From assembly GCA_964058805.1 (NCBI GenBank), contig CAXKVV010000589.1, positions 1 to 39,192 of the forward strand: DNA of 39,192 nucleotides. The letters run 5' to 3'. The stretch is from Schoenoplectus triqueter (lineage: Eukaryota > Streptophyta > Magnoliopsida > Poales > Cyperaceae). The translations under genes were made by a program, and so were the position numbers. Below the pieces are notes generated by a model. That model was not told the DNA's origin, did not search any database, and saw only the letters and a program-made list of their open reading frames with translations. Numbering within the stretch: position 1 is the stretch's first letter; every line of letters starts with the position of its first letter. Positions 29,881 to 39,192 of this stretch are shown piece by piece.

Positions 29881-31650
29881 ATTAAGTATTGGAGGAATGA
29901 ATTATTGGGGATTGGTGATGCTTTGTGTTACAGAAATTGGCACAGTTGGATTAATTAGTAAGGCAAACAAAAAAGGCTTTAGATGAATTTGAACATGTAG
30001 GCTATGCATAGAGAATTGGCGAAATTAAAAGAGGAGAGGGGAAGGGTAGGTTGTTCGTCTTGATTGTTGAAAAAACTAAAAATATTAACTATGTTGCTAA
30101 ATATGGTTTGAACTAGGACTTGCCACAATGAATTAGTTAGTGATTTAGTTTTGAGGATTACAGGCCTCTAGCTCAGAACAAATATGGCATCAACTGTTTT
30201 TCTATAACTTAGATCTCGGAATTGTGTCAAAAAAAAAACATATTCAATGCAGTGCATGAAGTGGCATATATGCTAAATTTAGTGAAAAGATTTTTTTTTT
30301 ATTCGAGAGAGGAAAAAAGTAATTGGAGAGATTCTTCTTTTTTTTCTTTTTCCTTTTTGGTTACATGGGTCTGTTCAATGCTGTGACTGCAGCGCCCTGT
30401 CAAACTTATATAAGCACATGATGAAAATGTAATTATTACATTGTTCTCAGTTATCACGACTTTGTTAGATAAATTAATTCGTTCATTTCTCGGACCGTAA
30501 AAACAAATGGCAAATGTACAGAGCAAATTAGTGTGATTATTCTATCTCAAAAATATTGGTGCCGAATTGGACTTGAATAGGCTCAGTTATTTCACGACTT
30601 GAACTTGTATGAATGAGCTTTTTTAGATTTATTATATTGAACGATAGATATAAATCTATTTTCTAAAAGATAGATGATAGGAAATTAATGTGATATGAGA
30701 ATTTAATAACATTGAACAGCAAAAATAGGAAATCCAATATATAAACATTTTTGGCAACAAATATTTTGATAAACAAATTATTATGGAAAATTTTGCTCTT
30801 TTCCGATCTGTGTTTCAGCAATTATCCAGTAAAGGATGAGCTTAAAAAACGAGATTTTCAATGTACAGATAAATGCCAATCTTTTGCATTAGAAACCAGG
30901 TTAAAACCAATAAGAAAGGTAGGGTCGATCACACACCGACGTGTAAAACATTTTTCTTTGTTTAATGAAATTATAGTAGGCGCCATGCCTGCTACTTCAA
31001 AAGAAAACCATTGAGAGCAACAGAAAAAACCAATATCCATGCAGAAGGAAGAAAGAAAGCAATTCCGGAGCTTCAACTACATAGTAAAATTGACAAGTAA
31101 AGCTTCAGATACCGTGCACTATATACACCCATTTTAATCGGAGCATTCTTTCCCTAAGAAAGAAGAATACAAAATTAAACTGAAATCCCATTAATTGCCA
31201 ACCAATAACAAATTGCCAGCAACCTATATGGCATACAAATATAGGGGCATATTTGGAAGGGGGAAAAAGAAAAAAAGAAAGAAACAGAAGAAATGACAGA
31301 TATAGGGGAAGCGTGAGGGAGACCAGAAAAGTTGGTATATCCTGCCTTCATACTAAGCAACTCCAGGCTCCAGCATTTGTACAAATAGAAACTGCTCATG
31401 GATGTATAAGTTATCAAATAAAAAAAAAAGGAAAAATGCAAGAACTGATCAACATGCTGCAGCTCTTAGGAAATTATCATACGGACTTATAACTGGAAGC
31501 CTGAAAATTTGTGCATCTAGTGTATTGTTCTTCCAATGAGAATGAGGTAAATCTTGTATGTATCTTTCTAAATTTCCCTGGAGGAATGGATTTGTATAAT
31601 GCATTTTTGACAAACTTGTAAGTTAAATTAATTGGCTAATAACAACCCCA
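29881..31650. other. Promoter side of the minus-strand SAUR gene and intergenic DNA
   Basis: The first several hundred bases must hold the promoter of the 29521-29880 gene; TATATAAG near 30410 is possible but far. Short frames at 30751-31076 and 31175-31492 show no domain I recognise. Confidence 0.35.
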
Positions 31651-32001
31651 GTACAAAATCTCTCACACTTCGCGTCCGTATCTCAAATTTGAAAGTCTAA
31701 ACGGCTGACCCAAACGTTGAACGTGATTTTCATATTGAAATATCTTTGAAGATCAAATTTTACATTTTTTTTTATTTTTTGCTATTTTTTCGATGGGTAT
31801 AAAGTTTGTTGATCTAATGATTTCTACATCATTCAATACTACCGATTTTCCACCCATCTAAAAAGTAGAAAAAGTTCATAAAAAATGTACAAATTTGAAT
31901 TCCAAAGATATATCAATATGAAGATCATGTTCAACAGTTTGGATCGACCGTTTGGACTTTTAAATTGGAGATACGGATGCGAAACACGAGAGATTTTGTA
32001 C
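31651..32001. mobile_element. Inverted-repeat MITE, about 351 bp
   Basis: The left end GTACAAAATCTCTC matches the right end inverted (GAGAGATTTTGTAC). The arms continue to match for about 125 bp (CGTCCGTATCTCAAATTTGA pairs with TTTAAATTGGAGATACGGATG; ATATTGAAATATCTTTG with CAAAGATATATCAATAT). The loop is short and includes TTTTTTGCTATTTTTTCGAT. There is no ORF of interest and no clear target duplication (flanks CAACCCCA and TTCACGAA). Transcripts across it would fold into one long hairpin. Confidence 0.7.
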
Positions 32002-32138
32002 TTCACGAAGCATCATAGCCTCACTCTCTCTATATATACGTATGTATATATATTTACTCTCTCTCTCTCTATATATATATATACACACAGAGAGATATGT
32101 ATGCTAATTTTCTTTATAAAGCACCATGTGTCCTGTAC

Positions 32139-32290
32139 TTTATGCATCTATCTCGTGTTGAGAAACCCAAATGGACAATCCAAATATTTCAAAATAATCT
32201 TTATATTAAAATCTCCTCGGTGACCAAATTTTAATTCATTCGGAAAGTTTTTGCTATTTATTATTTTCTTTTAAGGGTTATAAATTTGAT
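32139..32290 (+). repeat. Possible partial second copy of the MITE at 31651-32001
   Basis: The order CTCGTGTTGAGA, AAATGGACAATCCAAA, ACCAAATTTTAATT, TTTTTGCTATTTATTATTTT, GGGTTATAAATTTGAT resembles the left arm and loop of the neighbouring MITE. It lacks the second arm. Similarity is moderate. Confidence 0.35.
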
Positions 32291-33507
32291 TGGTTACTGG
32301 AGTTTTAGAACACAGCTGAGACTGTGCAACTATTTGTCTATATTTGCCCAAATTAGCATCAATAGAGCATCAGCTCCTGCAATTTTATGAGCCTCTGTTA
32401 TACCTGTTGTGAAGGATCACTAATTGAAGATGAAGATTCGACTCTTTGATGATTGGAGATTGAAGTTGAGAGATAGGATGAAGCATCACGTTTGTCAGAA
32501 AAGTCCATAAGAGTAGACATTTTCCGTTGCTTCCCGAAAAAAAATGCCTCGCAGTGGCTTGTCACTTCATTAAACCCTAACTCTTGTGCTCATTCACCTA
32601 ACAATGTCCCCACCTCCCAAGCTGTTTCAACTGCCTGAAAATAAATCCGGGAAGCATAAAGTAAGTTACATGTTAACTGTGTTTTTCTGTTAATAAATCC
32701 TTGACAACCACTACCAAAGCTTTCAGGGTGAAGGGAAGAGGGGGGAAAGAGATATTACTGAATCCAAATTTTGGTTGGGTGTCAGAAGATTTGATGTGTC
32801 ATTGACTAGTATCAATTCACGATTCGCCAAATTATCAAATGCATCACCAAACAGGTCATCTTCATCAATTGTAAATTTAGTAGCAGGCATAACCTGTACA
32901 TGAAAGTTTATTCAAAGATATAATTAATTATAAGTCTATCATTTAAGAAAGTAAAAGGTGAGCTCAGGCTAGTAATGCCTTTATAATTTATTAAAGCAAA
33001 TAAGCACTACCTCATGTTGAGAAACAGTTTCCATATCTGCTCCTGATGATAGTTGATTGGGTGCCAGCAACTCTATATGTTGTATATTCAGTGGGCACAG
33101 GTCATCAGGCGAGAAGTCTTTTAGCAATCTATTCCCTATAATTTCAGTTCTGAGTGAAAAAGAACAATGACAATACACATTAAGTTCTTCTCTTAATTTC
33201 TACAATGATATAAATTTGGAAAAGGTTTCTACAAATGACACAAATATGGCTACTGGACAGGCTATTTCTCTAAACTGGAGAAGAAATAAAAGGTTACATC
33301 GGGTAAGTCAACTGCTGAATTGACAATTATATTGGCCATGGACTCAATTGATTGACTCTCAGTTAGCTCTACAGAAGAAAGAGATCACAATGCATTGCTT
33401 TCATCCTCTTCTGAACCATAATGAGGTCCCATACCAGGTGCTGGTTTCACATCCTGTAGCTTCTTATCTTCAAGTAAATACAGGAATTGATCCATCTAGC
33501 ATTCAGA

Positions 33508-33558
<51 letters not shown>
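33508..33558. repeat. (TA)n microsatellite
   Basis: An uninterrupted TA run of about 48 bases after an A run, inside an intron of the EFR3-like pseudogene. It is read through by short frames on both strands, which are not genes. Confidence 0.9.
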
Positions 33559-33563
<5 letters not shown>

Positions 33564-34646
33564 TCAACAGAGGAGGAGAGAAATTTAGAACCAGGATGAA
33601 TGGGATAGGAAGCTGAGTATTTACCGTTTTGTCATTGAGAGAACATTTTATGATAGGAATGAGTGTGGGGACATTGAAAGCTCTTGAAGAAAACACGATC
33701 ATGGAAGTTGCCAGAGTAAAACAGGGAGCGGTGATGAGATGCAGGCAAAGCACCTACAGAATTAAAGCAATGTGGAACAGCTTACGGAACCACTATTCAA
33801 CCTATTTAAAGGTTGAGGATTCTTATGATGATCAATGTGGAACAGTAGTACTCTTAAGGGAATATAATTAAAGCAAGATCTTGCTTACATTGTAAAAATC
33901 TAATGAGATATGAGAATGCCCGCCCATATACCAAATCTGATCATTCCAGAATTAACATTAGAATACAATAACCACAAATTTGCAACCAAGCAAGTGCATG
34001 CAAAATGACCAAGCCAGGACTGAAATATTTTTTTCAAGTTAAAAGGGACAACGAAGGATAACATAGCACCAAAGAAGAGAGAGCCTTCAATGCAGCAGCA
34101 CGGAGACAGGAGTCTTCTTCATCACCCTGCTGTTGTGCAAGCTGGCAAAATCCTTTCGCACCCAATTTCCAAAAAAAAATACTGCCTTTGTGCATGGACG
34201 CAGAATAACTGAAACCTTCTTAGTGGCTAGGCAGACCCTCTCCTTCCTGCACAGTAGCAAAATACCATCAGTTCTCCTCAAAATTGATTTTAGGAAAACC
34301 TTTGATATAATCTCGTGACATTACTTACTGGAATTGATGCGTGGTAAGTAATCCCCGGAACGATGGATTTCATGGCTACACAATCTATTCATATCATCAT
34401 CATCGGCAGTTCGCATAAATGGCCACGAGGGCCGGTCATTCTTTCATCGGAAAGGCTTAAGACAGGGTGATCCGCTATCACCTATGTTTTTCATTTTAAC
34501 CGTCGAAACCCTCCAAGAACTTATCACGAAATACCAACCAAACTTGGTGCAAAACCCAGAATCAAAAACAGAATTACTACAGTTCACTACGAACTGACGA
34601 CACGATCATATTTACACCAGCCCACCCACAAAACCTCACGTCCATT

Positions 34647-35414
34647 ATGGATCTCCTTAATAACTTCGCAAACATGTCAGGATTGCACATAAATATCCAT
34701 AAGAGCGGGTTTGTACCCGTAGCCGTCCTCACTCGACATATTGCGACAGTAGCTTCCTTGTTAGGTTGCCAACAATTGCAATTACCCATAACATACCTTG
34801 GACTCCCACTCATGTATAAGAAACCTACTATGGAGCTATTTCGTCCATTAATCTCAACGGTGGAAAGTAGGCTTCAACACATAACAGAAGACGTGCCACT
34901 ATCCATGGCCGGTAGAGCGGTTCTTTTGAACTCAATTCAAAATGCCCTTCCCATTTACTATATGCAAGTTTTCCGCCTACCACAAAGCGTCATAGACAGA
35001 ATCATCACTATCACACAAAAATTCCTCTGGAGGGGCAAAGAATCTTTTTCGGGAGGGCACTGCCTTATTAGTTGGGGTTCCCTCACAATACCCAAGAAGA
35101 TGGGAAGATTAGGTATCATAGACCTACGTGCTCAGAATGACTCCCTACTTCTTCGATGGCTATGGACCATACATATGGATCCATACTCCCTGTGGTCTGA
35201 CCATCTAAGATTGCAACTAGGAATCCAGTCCCTTCAGGACCTATCAACCATCCCCAACAATTCACCATTCTACTTCCTCCAAGACCTCCAATCGTTGCTA
35301 CCACTATTTCAGTCCTGCACGTCAACAGTAAACCAGAGTCAAATATCGCCATTGACGCTAACACGCAGCAGATGTCACTCGTCAAAATCGACATACGCAT
35401 TCATCACCAACTGA
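34647..35414 (+). pseudogene. LINE reverse transcriptase, thumb/connection fragment
   Basis: The longest intact part of the LINE ORF2: 255 codons from MDLLNNFANMSGLHINIHKS through ITYLGLPLMYKKPTMELF, SMAGRAVLLNSIQNALPIYY, FLWRGKESFSGGHCLISWGS and LRAQNDSLLLRWLW. These are standard L1-clade blocks downstream of the catalytic ADD. The ATG is internal and not a true start. After 35414 a frame change separates it from the zinc-binding region at 35490-35861. Confidence 0.8.
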
Positions 35415-35489
35415 GGCATCAAACAAGCATACCCTGACATTTCATGGAAACTACAAATAGCTAGCAAGGTCAAAATCTTTCTATGGCTT

Positions 35490-35861
35490 TTGGCTAGGAA
35501 TCGCCTCCTCACAAATGCCAACTTACGCAAGCGAAATTGGCTATGTGGCAATACTTGTGTACTGTGTTCCCAAACCACCAACAAAGATGCAGATCACCTA
35601 TTTCTCAGATGCAGCTGCGCAAGAAGAATATGGTGCGACATTATGCCAGCAAATGCAACCCCGCTGACAACAATATCATTGCTCCCGCAACGACTACACA
35701 AATTAGCACAGGAGGACGGCAATCAGACCCGACTAATAGCAGACGCATGCTGGAACATATGGAAGGAACGAAATCGATGCATATTCCAAACCATCCATCA
35801 GCTTACGGAAAGACTACTCATGCAGATCATAGAGGACGCAATCCTTTGGGCGAATTTATGA
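35490..35861 (+). pseudogene. LINE ORF2 C-terminal zinc-binding (zf-RVT) fragment
   Basis: LLARNRLLTNANLRKRNWLC, then CVLCSQTTNKDADHLFLRCS, CARRIWCDI and WNIWKERNRCIFQ. The spacing of C-x2-C, H and C residues and the WxxWKERNRR-like ending are those of the zf-RVT domain at the C-terminus of plant L1 and Tad-like ORF2. The frame just upstream (35405-35490) has one stop. Confidence 0.8.
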
Positions 35862-36607
35862 GATCATAGCAGTGGTCTAGGTTGCTTGATGTGTATATAA
35901 ATGGAGGACTAGGATATAAAATTCAGACATTAGCTTTAGTACTAAAGATTATAGCATTGTTTAGGATCAGCCTTACATGTCTTATTGTTGTACATATCAT
36001 TTTTCTTATTTAATGAAAACTAGTAGGATTTTGGCTTGCTACTCAAAAAAAATAATCTGAGATAAATGGTCATGATAATGTTGACATAGCCAAATTGCCC
36101 CATTTCTATTTTCCTTGTAACATCTCTGCTCCAGATAGTAGGTTATCTGTTCAGGAAAATAATACGGGCAAATAATGAAAATATGTACTTCTATCTTGAA
36201 ATACCATAGTATTAAATCGTTATCTGATCCATCTCAAAGCAAAATTTAGTTTGTACATGCTTTTTTTTATAAACTAAAATATCATGTCATAGAAGAATAC
36301 CTTTGGGATGCGCATTGGGTTTTTGGAAACATATTCACACAATTTACCGATCATTCTATCATTTGGTCCTTCATCCTAGGAAATTTTGAAATTAGATTGT
36401 ACTAAGTTTCATCTCCTTCTACTTCTTTAAAAGGAAACATGAACTAACTCTAATTAAAACATTAAGATTCTAACCAGGGTGAGAGGGAAGATATTGGCAA
36501 TAATCTTCTTGTAGTGTTTGACTGGCTGGCGGACCTAGCTCTCAAGCCAGGGAAGAAATAGCATAGCGTCCCAACTGCTGGTAATACCCTCCTTAGACCA
36601 CTCCCAT

Positions 36608-37680
36608 TTTTAATTACTACATTAAAATTTTCCAAACAGATCCAAGCAAGTAATTTTAGTCATTCCTGCGACCCACATTCTTACTGATAAAGAACCACAT
36701 TCTTACTGATAAAGAAATATTCTCTCTTGTGGACACCATTTATGATACTCAAGTAAAAGTTGCCTATTTGCAGAATGCAATGGGACAAAAATTCTATTTG
36801 TCTCACAAACCATTGATGAACAAACTGTATGTGTACCGACTATGCAATCTTGTGTGCTCGAGATGACCACCTCAAAGAAGCTAACCAGCTCAGATTCTCA
36901 CAAATGCAACCCAAAAAAACAAAATAAAATTAACACAATTTCAGCTGAACGACAATGCACATCAGAAGTTCAGAACCAAAGCTGTACGACAAGAAACATG
37001 GCTCATTTTGGCTGGATAATCATTTTCAGCACGTTATCTGATAATTCTAACTAAACTTCATTCAAAATTATCGAATCAACGACCACTACCTATTTAAAGA
37101 GCAAGTTCGTATTTACAGCCTATTATCGAAAATAATAGATCGGTCAATTCGAGTCAATGAAGTTCACCTCTAACTAAGTAAAAAGGAATCGAGCTCGCTA
37201 GATCATTATACGCGAGAATTGATACGGAGGACAAAATGCGGGGAGTAAATGAGGGCTGCGAGAAAATTACGTACGCTGAGATGACAACGGACGAGATCTC
37301 CGATGCTTCTCTTACGCCTCTCTGTGCGTCTCTCCCCCCCTGCCCCAATTCCAATTCTGATCTCCACGGATCAAACTTCGTGCGCGCCAGTGTACCAGGA
37401 AGAATTGTTGGGTTGGCCAATATCACGGTAGACGTGATCCTCAACGGACTTCCGAATCAAATTGCGAGAATCTGGCCCACATTTCACGAAATTCGAAGTA
37501 ATAGGAGTTATATGACGAGGTTTATGCTACAGGAGAGCTCTATTAGTTTATTTTCGGTGTTTCTTTCCGCTACCATTGCCAAGCTGCGTCACGTTGACCC
37601 ACCAGGATACTTCCATTATGCTATGAACGCGATGCGCGAAAAGAGGGGCTCGGTTAATTAAAATCTGTTACTCGGTCTGA
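36608..37680. other. 5' flank of the EFR3-like pseudogene; possible old leader exon
   Basis: The part at 37090-37650 is richer in GC and CG than the rest. On minus it lies 500-1050 bp before the EFR3-like ATG, where a leader exon and promoter would be expected. On + it holds a 141-codon frame (37236-37661) with no recognised domain, which also could be a short unknown gene. I see nothing that decides between them. Confidence 0.3.
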
Positions 37681-37859
37681 TTCTGAATATATATCGGTAT
37701 TAAATTTTAGAGATCAACTAACAGTATCTTAGATCTGTCCTCTAATTTATACTCTAACTGAAAAAATCGTTGATCATATTTTCGAACATCAACAAACCAT
37801 ACGGCTGCAGAAAATCATCGAAGTCTTAATATCAAAAATTTTAAGTTTTAATATTAAAA

Positions 37860-39192
37860 AAATAAAATCTTAATATCTAATATATTAAATCATATTTTAA
37901 ACTTAAAATTTATATTTAGACGACAATTAAAATATAAATATTTATATATGAATCTCAATGTTTTAAAACTGAATATCTCAATTTTAAATAAGGAAAATAT
38001 AACGTCTTAATATTTAATATTATAAAATATTTTAATATCTAATATTATAAATTATATTTTAAACTAAAATTTATATTTGAACGATAATCAGAATATTGAT
38101 AAGTATTTATACTTAAACCTTATTATTTTAAAACTGAATATATCAAGTCTTAGCACGAGAAATACGACATCTTAATATTTAATATTACAAATCATATTTT
38201 GAACTTAAAATTTATATTTAAGCATCCATCAGAATATGGACAAGTTTATATATCTAAAATTTAATGTGCTAAAATCAAATGTTTCAAGTTTTAACACACA
38301 AAAAATAACGTCTTAATTCCCAATATTATATGTCATAATTTTGAACTTCAAATTTATATTTGAACGGTCATCAGAATATGAACAAGTCTGTATCTTTAAA
38401 CTATAATGTCTTAAAACCTAAGTCAACAATAATGGTTTACTCTCTTGTTTGAATATCAAAAAGAGTTATACAAATAAATTTCTATCTTGAATAAGTCGAT
38501 AAGAATAAGGATATAATATCTGCTGTTACACAAAGACGGAAACAACCACCCGGTGAAGTCAAACTCAAACTGTTCACTAAACAATAACAGCTATTTTGAA
38601 ACTCTCTAGACCGTTCTATAGATAATATTCAAAATCTTAATATCTAATATTTAAAGTCTTAAAGGTTGTCATATGATGTCTTAATACATAATGTTATAAA
38701 TCTTTTTCAGATTTAAAGGATATAAAAATCTTGAATATTTATTAAACGTTTTTAAATCAAATATTTATATCTAATTTAACAATTAATAAATAAAGTCTTA
38801 ATAAACTTTACCTAAAATAAACTTTCATAAATAAAATCTTAAAATTTAGCATTAAAAGTCTTACGCTCATTCATCTGATGTCTTAATATATATTAACATA
38901 AATCTTACTTTTAACTTTGAATAATATATAATTCAAAAAATATTTATCAAACACTCCTAAAGTCAAATCTCTATACTTAATTGTTCTCATCTTAAGACTT
39001 AACAATTAAATTCTTAATGCTTATTAATAAGTCATATTTAACTTTAAAAGATTTAAAATTTAATAATATTTTCTAAATATAGATATTATCTTAACTAATG
39101 TTTTACAATTGATAAATTTATATTTAGTATTTTTTTTAATATCTTAAGAGCTTATAATTTATATTTATAAAAAATAATCTTAATAAATAATA
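37860..39192. repeat. Diverged ~140-bp AT-rich tandem repeat
   Basis: The phrase TCTTAATATNTAATATTANA followed by AAATCATATTTTNAACTTAA, AATTTATATTT, a CATCAGAATATGNACAAGT block and GTTTTAAAACTGAATATCTC recurs with starts near 37869, 38005, 38170 and 38311 (steps of 136, 165 and 141 bp; the 165 step has an internal ~27-bp duplication). More decayed copies follow to the window end. There is no coding potential. It may be an old satellite or the internal repeat of a transposon. Confidence 0.65.

Larger units (their letters stand above)
34156..36050 (+). mobile_element. 5'-truncated L1-type LINE in the EFR3-like pseudogene
   Basis: On + the sequence codes the middle and end of an L1 ORF2. In order: TAFVHGRRITETFLVARQTL, LLKIDFRKTFD (RT palm), GLRQGDPLSPMFF, an (A)DDT catalytic pair near 34600, GLHINIHKSGF, ITYLGLPL, LSMAGRAVLLNSI, then a zinc-binding zf-RVT segment (KVKIFLWLLARNRLLT, CVLCSQTTNKDADHLFLRC, WNIWKERNRC). 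Several frame changes and stops (for example TGA 34316, TGA ending near 35414) show it is dead. It ends with a leader-like 3' UTR and (A)8 at 36043-36050. It begins within an EFR3 coding exon and ends next to another one, so it lies antisense to that gene. I could not find a target duplication. Confidence 0.85.
32398..36607 (-). pseudogene. EFR3-like (EFR3-of-plants) pseudogene, internally deleted
   Basis: EFR3-like proteins anchor the PI4K-alpha complex at the plasma membrane; normal length is near 1000 residues. Recognisable exons on minus: 36607-36475 (RQPVKHYKKIIANIFP), 36375-36301 (DEGPNDRMIGKLCEYVSKNP), about 36150-36051 (LEQRCYKE, then FGYVNIIMTIYLRL one frame over), about 34155-34070 (FCQLAQQQGDEEDSCLRAAA), about 33830-33620 (FTLATSMIVFSSRAFNVPTL), 33495-33298 (DQFLYLLEDKKLQDVKPAPG), about 33148-33011, 32893-32759, 32634-32398 (TSHCEAFFFGKQRKMSTLM). 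Breaks: single-base losses just after the ATG and again in exon 1, an extra G in exon 3, stops in the 33495-33298 and last exons, missing exons for roughly residues 190-600, and a LINE inserted between 34155 and 36051. The last splice sites remain usable. It is a dead copy; a functional paralogue must exist elsewhere. Confidence 0.85.

Noticed and set aside
33348..33753. Frames with YIYIYI runs on both strands
   Set aside because: They read through a TA microsatellite; the only real coding remnants are the minus-strand EFR3-like exons on either side.

Overview
The window looks like a gene-poor, transposon-rich stretch of a flowering-plant (probably eudicot) nuclear genome. It is strongly AT-rich, has GT-AG introns, and carries plant-specific families: SAUR, plant mobile domain (PMD), EFR3-of-plants, and CACTA, MULE, L1 and SINE elements. 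There are no bacterial-style operons. Only two genes look intact, a convergent pair of single-exon SAUR-type genes at 28199-28600 (+) and 29521-29880 (-).

Layout. 1-270 is the edge of a PMD gene exon on the minus strand. 1584-2981 and 14087-15587 are two complete non-autonomous CACTA elements, each with CACTA...TAGTG ends and an exact 3-bp target duplication (AAA and TTA). They share an internal core but carry different subterminal repeats. Between them lie an inverted-repeat MITE (4464-4807), a MITE with a 9-bp duplication (7726-8082), a SINE with a 9-bp duplication (8934-9069) and retroelement-like debris containing an exact 67-bp tandem duplication (12792-12925).

17104-24579 is a 7.5-kb Mutator-like element (MULE) with ~109-bp terminal inverted repeats and a 9-bp target duplication (8/9 identical). 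It carries two convergent genes: a MURA-type transposase on + with a SWIM zinc finger and internal peptide repeats, and on - a ten-exon PMD gene whose splice sites and phases all work. Both are broken by stop codons, most of which fit C-to-T transitions.

26727-27890 is a minisatellite with a 21-bp unit inside a ~600-bp tandem duplication. After the SAUR pair come a second inverted-repeat MITE (31651-32001) and an EFR3-like pseudogene on - (32398-36607). That pseudogene has lost its middle, carries frameshifts and stops, and is interrupted inside coding sequence by a 5'-truncated L1 LINE on +. The right end (37860-39192) is a diverged ~140-bp AT-rich tandem repeat.

The most interesting objects are the two-gene MULE with its PMD partner and repeat-rich transposase, the paired CACTA elements that share a core but not their putative binding motifs, and the EFR3-like pseudogene split by a LINE. 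All assignments come from reading the sequence and remembered family motifs; no database search was run.
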